DNA of 34,251 nucleotides from Phycisphaerae bacterium (GTDB lineage: Bacteria; Planctomycetota; Phycisphaerae; FEN-1346; JAACEH01), in contig JAAYDY010000121.1 in the NCBI GenBank assembly GCA_012729015.1, positions 1 through 34,251 of the forward strand, in the 5' to 3' direction. The notes beneath the pieces were generated by a model. That model searched no databases. It had not been told where the DNA came from and was given only the letters and a program-made list of their open reading frames with translations. Of this stretch, positions 30,303-34,251 are shown one piece after another. Position 1 is the stretch's first letter. Every line of letters starts with the position of its first letter. Both the position numbers and the translations under genes were made by a program.

Positions 30303-31097
30303 ATGGAATGGACGAGGATGACGGGGCCGCAGTTGGCCGAGGCGGCGAGGGACTGCGGCGTGTGTCTGTTGCCGATCGGCAGCCTGGAGGCGCATGGGCG
30401 GCACTTGCCGGTGGGCACCGACGGGCTGACGACCGAGGCGGTGTGCCGCGCGGCGGCCGAGGCCGAGCCGTGCGTCGTGGCGCCGATGATCTGGTACAGC
30501 CACGTGCGCGAGATGAAGGCGACGGTCGGGGCGGTGGCGCTGGACACGGGGCTGCTGATGCCGCTGGTGGAGACCGTGTGCGACGAAATCGCACGCAACG
30601 GTTTTCGCAAGATCATCCTGGTAAACCATCACGGGGGCAACCGCAACTGGCTGCCGCTGCTGATGCAGGACATGGGCGGGGCGGGGAAGCGCTACCTGGC
30701 GGTGCTCTATCCGCCGGAAGGCATCTTCCGCGGCTTCGATCATCTGCGCGAAAGCGACGTGGAGGAGCAGCACGCCGGCGAACTGGAGACGAGCCTGAGC
30801 CTGCACCTGTTCGGCGACTGCGTGGATATGGCGGCGCTGGACGGCCTGGGGGCCGAGGCGGGCCGCGCGCGGCCGATGGCCGATGTGAAGGGGTACACGC
30901 CGGTGGAGTGGTACAGCCAGTACCCGCTGGCCTACGCCGGCGACGCGCGTCCGGCGACGAAGGAGAAGGGGCGGGAGGTGTTCGAGGCCGAGGTGGGCAA
31001 GCTGGTGGCGTGCATCCGAGCCGTCAAGGCCGACGAGACGACCTTCCAGCGGATGAAGGAATTCGAGTCGCAACAGAACACCCCGTTGTCGCCGTGA
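30303..31097 (+). CDS. Creatininase-family amidohydrolase
   Basis: A 265-residue metal-dependent amidohydrolase. ATG 30303 lies 8 nt after AGGAG (30290-30294). The metal-binding motif PIGSLEAHGRHLPVGTD (24-40) supplies E29, H31 and D40; LVNHHGGNRNW near residue 110 and QHAGELETSLSLH near 160 complete the two-metal site. Family members include creatininase, FAPy deformylase ArfB and MftE of mycofactocin maturation. No mycofactocin genes are present, so the substrate is unknown. It is divergent from the GH-A gene and 116 nt upstream of an FAD oxidoreductase on the same strand, possibly one transcript. Confidence 0.9.
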   Translation: MEWTRMTGPQLAEAARDCGVCLLPIGSLEAHGRHLPVGTDGLTTEAVCRAAAEAEPCVVAPMIWYSHVREMKATVGAVALDTGLLMPLVETVCDEIARNGFRKIILVNHHGGNRNWLPLLMQDMGGAGKRYLAVLYPPEGIFRGFDHLRESDVEEQHAGELETSLSLHLFGDCVDMAALDGLGAEAGRARPMADVKGYTPVEWYSQYPLAYAGDARPATKEKGREVFEAEVGKLVACIRAVKADETTFQRMKEFESQQNTPLSP

Positions 31098-31213
31098 GGG
31101 GACAGGGCCGGTGGCCGGGCTGAATGTGGCGGATGTTCCGCCAGCGGCCGAGGAGAAGCATGGTGCTGGTTCTTAACTGCTGCGGTTGACGGGCATTGCT
31201 GGAGGTTCGGGCG

Positions 31214-32572
31214 ATGAGTGCAGCGACGATTCGTGAGGAATCCAGGGAGATTCCGGTGGCGTACGATGCCGACCTGTGCGTGGTGGGCGGCAGTGCGACG
31301 GGCGTGTTTGCGGCCGTGACGGCGGCGCGGCTGGGGCTTCGCGTGGCCCTTGTGGAGGCCCAGGGGTTCTTCGGCGGCGTGGCCACGGCGGGATTGGTGA
31401 GCATCTGGCACTCGATTCTGGATACGCGCCACCAGAAGCGGATCATCGGCGGACTGACCGTGGAGCTGGCCGAGCGGCTGAGCCGTCGCCGGGCGGTGAC
31501 CATCGTGCCCGACTGTCCGGACCTGTACTATGTGCTGAACACGGAAGAGACGAAGATCGAGTTGGACGAACTTGTCCGCGAGGCAGGGGTGCGTCCGTTC
31601 CTTCACGCGAGGTTTGCCGACGTGGCGATGAAGGACGGGCGGCCTGCGGCGGCCATCATCGAAGACAAGTCGGGGCGCCGGGCCATTGCGGCTCGCATGT
31701 TCGTGGACGCCACCGGTGACGGCGACGTCGTGGCGCGGGCGGGTCTGCCGTTCGAGAAGCGCGGCGACCTTCAACCTCCCACGACCTGTTTCATTGTGCG
31801 CGGCCTTGAAGCCTTCGCTCGCAGCCGGCCCGGATTCTTCCTGGGGCACTTCCTGTTCAAGGACCGGCAGATCGACATGCCGCAGGGATTCCTGTGGTCG
31901 CGTGCGTGTGTCGGACGCCCCGACGACGTCATGGTGGCGGGAACGCGCGTGCCGGGGGCCGACTGCTCGGACGCAGATCAGTTGACTGCGGCCGAGATGG
32001 AAGGACGCCGCCAGGTGCGGCTCATCTGCGACCTGCTGCGCGCGGAGCCGGAAGGTGAAGGCGTGGCGCTGGCGGGGTTGCCGGCGATGATCGGCATTCG
32101 CGAGACGCGGCACGCGACATGTCTGCACCGGCTGACTGAGCGCGAAGTCCTGGAAGGGGTTCGGTTTGACGATGCGATTGCCAACGGCAGCTACCGCGTG
32201 GACGTGCATCACAGCGACAAGCCGGGACTGACGTTCCGATACCTGGATGGGACCGAGATCTACGCGGTGCCGGGGCGGCCGTCGGTTCATGGGCGGTGGC
32301 GCGAGGAAACGGCCGAGGATCCGACGTTCTACCAGGTGCCGTACCGCAGCCTGGTGCCTCGCGGCGCGGCGAACGTGCTTGTGGCGGGGCGGCTGATGGA
32401 TGCCGACCGCGGGGCCTACGGGGCGGTGCGGGTCATGGTGAACTGCAACCAGACCGGCGAAGCGGCCGGAGCGGCGGCAAGCCTGGCGCTCGGCGCGGGG
32501 GTGAGCGTGGCCGACGTGAATCCGCAGACGCTGCGCGACACGCTGCGCAAGGGCGGGTCGGTCATTCTGTGA
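31214..32572 (+). CDS. FAD-dependent oxidoreductase (FAD_oxidored family)
   Basis: A 452-residue flavoprotein. ATG 31214 follows GGAGGT (31200-31205). The dinucleotide fold is at 20-50: DLCVVGGSATGVFAAVTAARLG with the E of VALVEAQGFFGG binding ribose. FVDATGDGDVVARAG (about 164-178) is the ATG motif of the FAD domain. MIGIRETRHATC near 290 and VLVAGRLMDADRGAYGAVRVM, then NCNQTGEAAGAAASLAL near the end, are typical of the FAD_oxidored proteins abundant in secretory Planctomycetota and Bacteroidota. Substrate unknown. No signal peptide is visible, so it is predicted cytoplasmic. Confidence 0.88.
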   Translation: MSAATIREESREIPVAYDADLCVVGGSATGVFAAVTAARLGLRVALVEAQGFFGGVATAGLVSIWHSILDTRHQKRIIGGLTVELAERLSRRRAVTIVPDCPDLYYVLNTEETKIELDELVREAGVRPFLHARFADVAMKDGRPAAAIIEDKSGRRAIAARMFVDATGDGDVVARAGLPFEKRGDLQPPTTCFIVRGLEAFARSRPGFFLGHFLFKDRQIDMPQGFLWSRACVGRPDDVMVAGTRVPGADCSDADQLTAAEMEGRRQVRLICDLLRAEPEGEGVALAGLPAMIGIRETRHATCLHRLTEREVLEGVRFDDAIANGSYRVDVHHSDKPGLTFRYLDGTEIYAVPGRPSVHGRWREETAEDPTFYQVPYRSLVPRGAANVLVAGRLMDADRGAYGAVRVMVNCNQTGEAAGAAASLALGAGVSVADVNPQTLRDTLRKGGSVIL

Positions 32573-32662
32573 TGCCGATCCGCCAGCAGGCGGCGTGACC
32601 CGCCCACCTCCCGCGTGGAACAACACTCCGCGTGGGGCCGGGGGGGGCCACCCTTCTACAGG

Positions 32663-32965
32663 CTACTTCGTGGGAGGAGCCGATCCGGTTGTGCCACCAC
32701 AGGGTACACGGTCATTCCTGGATGACAACCCATAAAACCAGGGCCTCCACTCGGGGCGCATTCCCATCGCGATACGTGGTTTGACCGCCTCATGTGACCC
32801 AAAATCCCAGCCGAGCATGTACACTACCTCGTGATATGCAAGAGGGTATATGCGAGGGCCCCATCGATTGCCTATTCCGATCACCCCAGCCACAAACGGC
32901 GCCATCGCGTAGAGGCAGACTGTGCAGCCCATGCATATACCGACCGTCCACAGTCTTTTGGCCAT
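32663..32965 (-). CDS. Small membrane-anchored protein downstream of the RHS-tip gene
   Basis: 100 residues. ATG 32965 has GGGAGGGG about 4 nt upstream. One hydrophobic helix at about 5-30 (MAKRLWTVGICMGCTVCLYA) is either an uncleaved anchor or a signal. The rest is rich in Trp, Tyr, Pro and Arg (YHEVVYMLGWDFGSHEAVKP, RPEWRPWFYG). No recognised family. It is third in the minus-strand set after the RHS-tip gene and a similar-sized protein. R-x-Y-PL and L-x-W in both small proteins suggest weak relatedness, which needs alignment. An immunity role is possible but speculative. Confidence 0.55.
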   Translation of the reverse strand: MAKRLWTVGICMGCTVCLYAMAPFVAGVIGIGNRWGPRIYPLAYHEVVYMLGWDFGSHEAVKPRIAMGMRPEWRPWFYGLSSRNDRVPCGGTTGSAPPTK

Positions 32966-33056
32966 ATGCCCCTCCCACCTGCCAGCACACACGGACTCCT
33001 GTGGCGGGTGGCCGGGCCGAATACCTGTGCCACTGCGTCCTGCAACAAACGGGAAG

Positions 33057-33362
33057 TCAGCTTCGCCACTGCACCGGAGGCGCATACCCTTTCCATCGCA
33101 GCCAAATCTGGCAGAGAGGACGATAGACCCTGAAAGACCATTGTCCCGGATCGTAGGCCGTGCCCCAATGAGTTGGACGGTCAAACAACACTCTGGGGCG
33201 CGGTCCTATGGCGACTTCACGATTCCCGTAGTTCTCCTCACCCCACGAAAAGGCTGTCTCCCTGAGGTTGAAGACTATGGGAAAAGAGGCGAGATATACA
33301 AAGAAAATGGCACTTAAGGTACAAGCCAGCACGAACAATACTTTCTTCTGGGGCATAGTCAT
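33057..33362 (-). CDS. Small membrane-anchored protein next to the RHS-tip gene
   Basis: 101 residues. ATG 33362 is 24 nt after the stop of the RHS-tip gene, with GAGAGAG upstream, so co-transcription is likely. One hydrophobic helix at about 8-32 (KKVLFVLACTLSAIFFVYLA) is followed by an extracytoplasmic-looking region rich in Trp, Tyr and Arg (ETAFSWGEENYGNREVAIGP, GQWSFRVYRPLCQIWLRW). Family not recognised. Position directly after a toxin-like gene is where immunity genes usually lie. Base composition is less GC-rich than in the rest of the window. Confidence 0.6.
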   Translation of the reverse strand: MTMPQKKVLFVLACTLSAIFFVYLASFPIVFNLRETAFSWGEENYGNREVAIGPRPRVLFDRPTHWGTAYDPGQWSFRVYRPLCQIWLRWKGYAPPVQWRS

Positions 33363-33386
33363 ACGCTACTCTCTCAAGCGAAACAG

Positions 33387-34250
33387 TTAGGGTCGCCACC
33401 TTGAATCCTGGCTTCCGCCGTGTCTCGTCTCCTTTGTGTCCTTGTCACATGGTTTGCACGTTGACAAATCGTTGTAGCCTCCCTTCTTTCTGCCCTCTTT
33501 GAGTGCATCCCCGTTCTCTTTGAGAAGACTGTCAAGTTTCCCGCACAGATCTTCGAGAGAGCCGCCTTGGTTTGGAAACTCTTGCTGCAAATCATAACCC
33601 AGCTTGTATGACGCCTCGTCATACTTGTCAACCTGCATGTGCCACTTCTTCTTTGTGGCAGTAGCGCCTGTTATCAGCTCTTCCTTCGAAAAACCGGCAA
33701 TATGCCCAACATAACCGTACATGATGTTTCCAAGGATCGCACTGCGGATGCACTTGCCGCACAGTGTAACAGAGCGTCCGCACCCTGGTTTCGTCTTGTC
33801 GGGCCATGTGGCGCAACCCTCGACGTCTTTGGAGAACTGGAAGAAGTCGCTGTCTTTGTAACGCTGATTGCCGTTGGCCCACTGCAAGTAATCGTCGATA
33901 GCGGGTTTCTTGTCACCGAACTTCTTCTTGAGCCCGCCAATCTGGGCCTTGATCTCATCGCGAACCCAGTTGTCAATTCTGGCTCCACACACGCCAGCAC
34001 AAGCTGTGGCTCCTTCGTCCTCGAGTCCCATGGGGTCGCGCCCCACGATTGGGTTGTCTCCCACGTACTGGTACAAGTTCGGGCCATCGTTGTACTGGCC
34101 CACGCGAACAGGGGCCATGCTCCCTCCCGGCCCCGGATCGCGTTGCATCCAGGTGCCCGTGCTCGGGTTGTACATGGCCGAGGCGTCGGCGGCGAGGAGC
34201 GACAGAGAGGCAAACCCCAACAGGACCGCAGCAAGATGCTTCACTTTCAT
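33387..34250 (-). CDS. Secreted RHS-core 'tip' protein with C-terminal toxin-like domain
   Basis: 287 residues. It begins with a signal peptide (MKVKHLAAVLLGFASLSLLA, then ADASA, residues 1-25). It is joined directly to the terminal RHS core motif: MYNPSTGTWMQRDP (26-39), then NLYQYVGDNPIVGRDPMGL (58-76). No YD repeats precede it. After the DPMGL boundary, where polymorphic toxins vary, comes a Cys-rich domain (C84, C88, C146, C157, C164, C167) with GNIMYGYVGHIAGFSKEELI (174-193). From memory this segment resembles polymorphic toxin type 44. The start is one base from the window edge, so the RBS cannot be seen and an upstream extension cannot be excluded, but the signal peptide supports this start. 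It likely acts outside the cytoplasm or is exported as an effector. Confidence 0.7.
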   Translation of the reverse strand: MKVKHLAAVLLGFASLSLLAADASAMYNPSTGTWMQRDPGPGGSMAPVRVGQYNDGPNLYQYVGDNPIVGRDPMGLEDEGATACAGVCGARIDNWVRDEIKAQIGGLKKKFGDKKPAIDDYLQWANGNQRYKDSDFFQFSKDVEGCATWPDKTKPGCGRSVTLCGKCIRSAILGNIMYGYVGHIAGFSKEELITGATATKKKWHMQVDKYDEASYKLGYDLQQEFPNQGGSLEDLCGKLDSLLKENGDALKEGRKKGGYNDLSTCKPCDKDTKETRHGGSQDSRWRP

Positions 34251-34251
34251 G

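Noticed and set aside
30303..31097. Mycofactocin MftE
   Set aside because: The creatininase fold fits, but no MftA precursor, MftC radical SAM or other mft gene is adjacent. The radical SAM at 15.2-16.4 kb is far away and not MftC-like in context.
32580..32593. CCGCC-AGCA-GGCGG hairpin after the FAD oxidoreductase as a terminator
   Set aside because: The stem has only 5 bp and no T-tract; such stems are common by chance at this GC content.

Overview
The window is GC-rich chromosomal DNA, densely coded on both strands. It most resembles an anaerobic or facultative member of the Planctomycetota (Phycisphaerae-like). This is an inference from gene content: many large secreted proteins (glycosidase-like, FG-GAP, PQQ propeller), a bacterial EMC3/DUF106 membrane protein, a class I hybrid-cluster protein typical of anaerobes, a GT4-GH57 glucan pair and an RHS-core/toxin gene. 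No rRNA, tRNA, CRISPR array or transposase was recognised.

Layout. 1-671: tail of an unknown gene, then a hairpin-rich 546-base spacer. 672-2051: an outer-membrane porin with its own hairpin terminator. 2302-13462: a same-strand run of a secreted glycosidase-like protein, a secreted FG-GAP protein, a membrane-anchored PQQ propeller, a PEP-dikinase-like enzyme that lacks the PEP-binding barrel, and an EMC3/Oxa1-superfamily membrane protein. The last three are tightly packed (25-nt overlap, then a 4-nt gap) and look co-expressed. 13516-15251: a UbiE-like methyltransferase translationally coupled to a UbiA prenyltransferase, suggesting a prenylated quinone or lipid. Convergent to these, and overlapping the UbiA 3' end by 20 nt, is a minus-strand pair: a small membrane protein and a radical SAM/SPASM protein (15232-17009). 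17156-21622: a secreted helical-barrel protein, a DRE-TIM aldolase-like enzyme and a secreted TIM-barrel protein.

21734-23401 (minus) is hcp (hybrid cluster protein). Its upstream region carries an FNR/HcpR-type palindrome placed exactly 41.5 bp from the start predicted by a CATAAT -10 box, the geometry of class II activation. The 530-base spacer upstream holds a cluster of nested palindromes bounded by a 12-bp inverted repeat, and shares 19 identical bases with the spacer at 358-376. A well-formed sigma-70-type promoter at 23837-23865 then drives a small unknown protein, an isochorismatase-family hydrolase and hemB. A second one at 25851-25879 drives a structured leader, a GT4 glycosyltransferase and a GH57 enzyme, ended by a strong terminator shared with a convergent secreted clan GH-A glycosidase (28764-30161). 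A creatininase-family amidohydrolase and an FAD oxidoreductase follow.

The right end (32.6-34.25 kb, minus strand) differs in base composition. It carries a compact secreted protein in which a signal peptide is joined directly to the terminal RHS core motif and then to a Cys-rich C-terminal domain resembling a polymorphic toxin. Two small membrane-anchored proteins follow. This orphan RHS-tip cassette and the PQQ / PEP-dikinase-like / EMC3 operon are the best candidates for undescribed systems.
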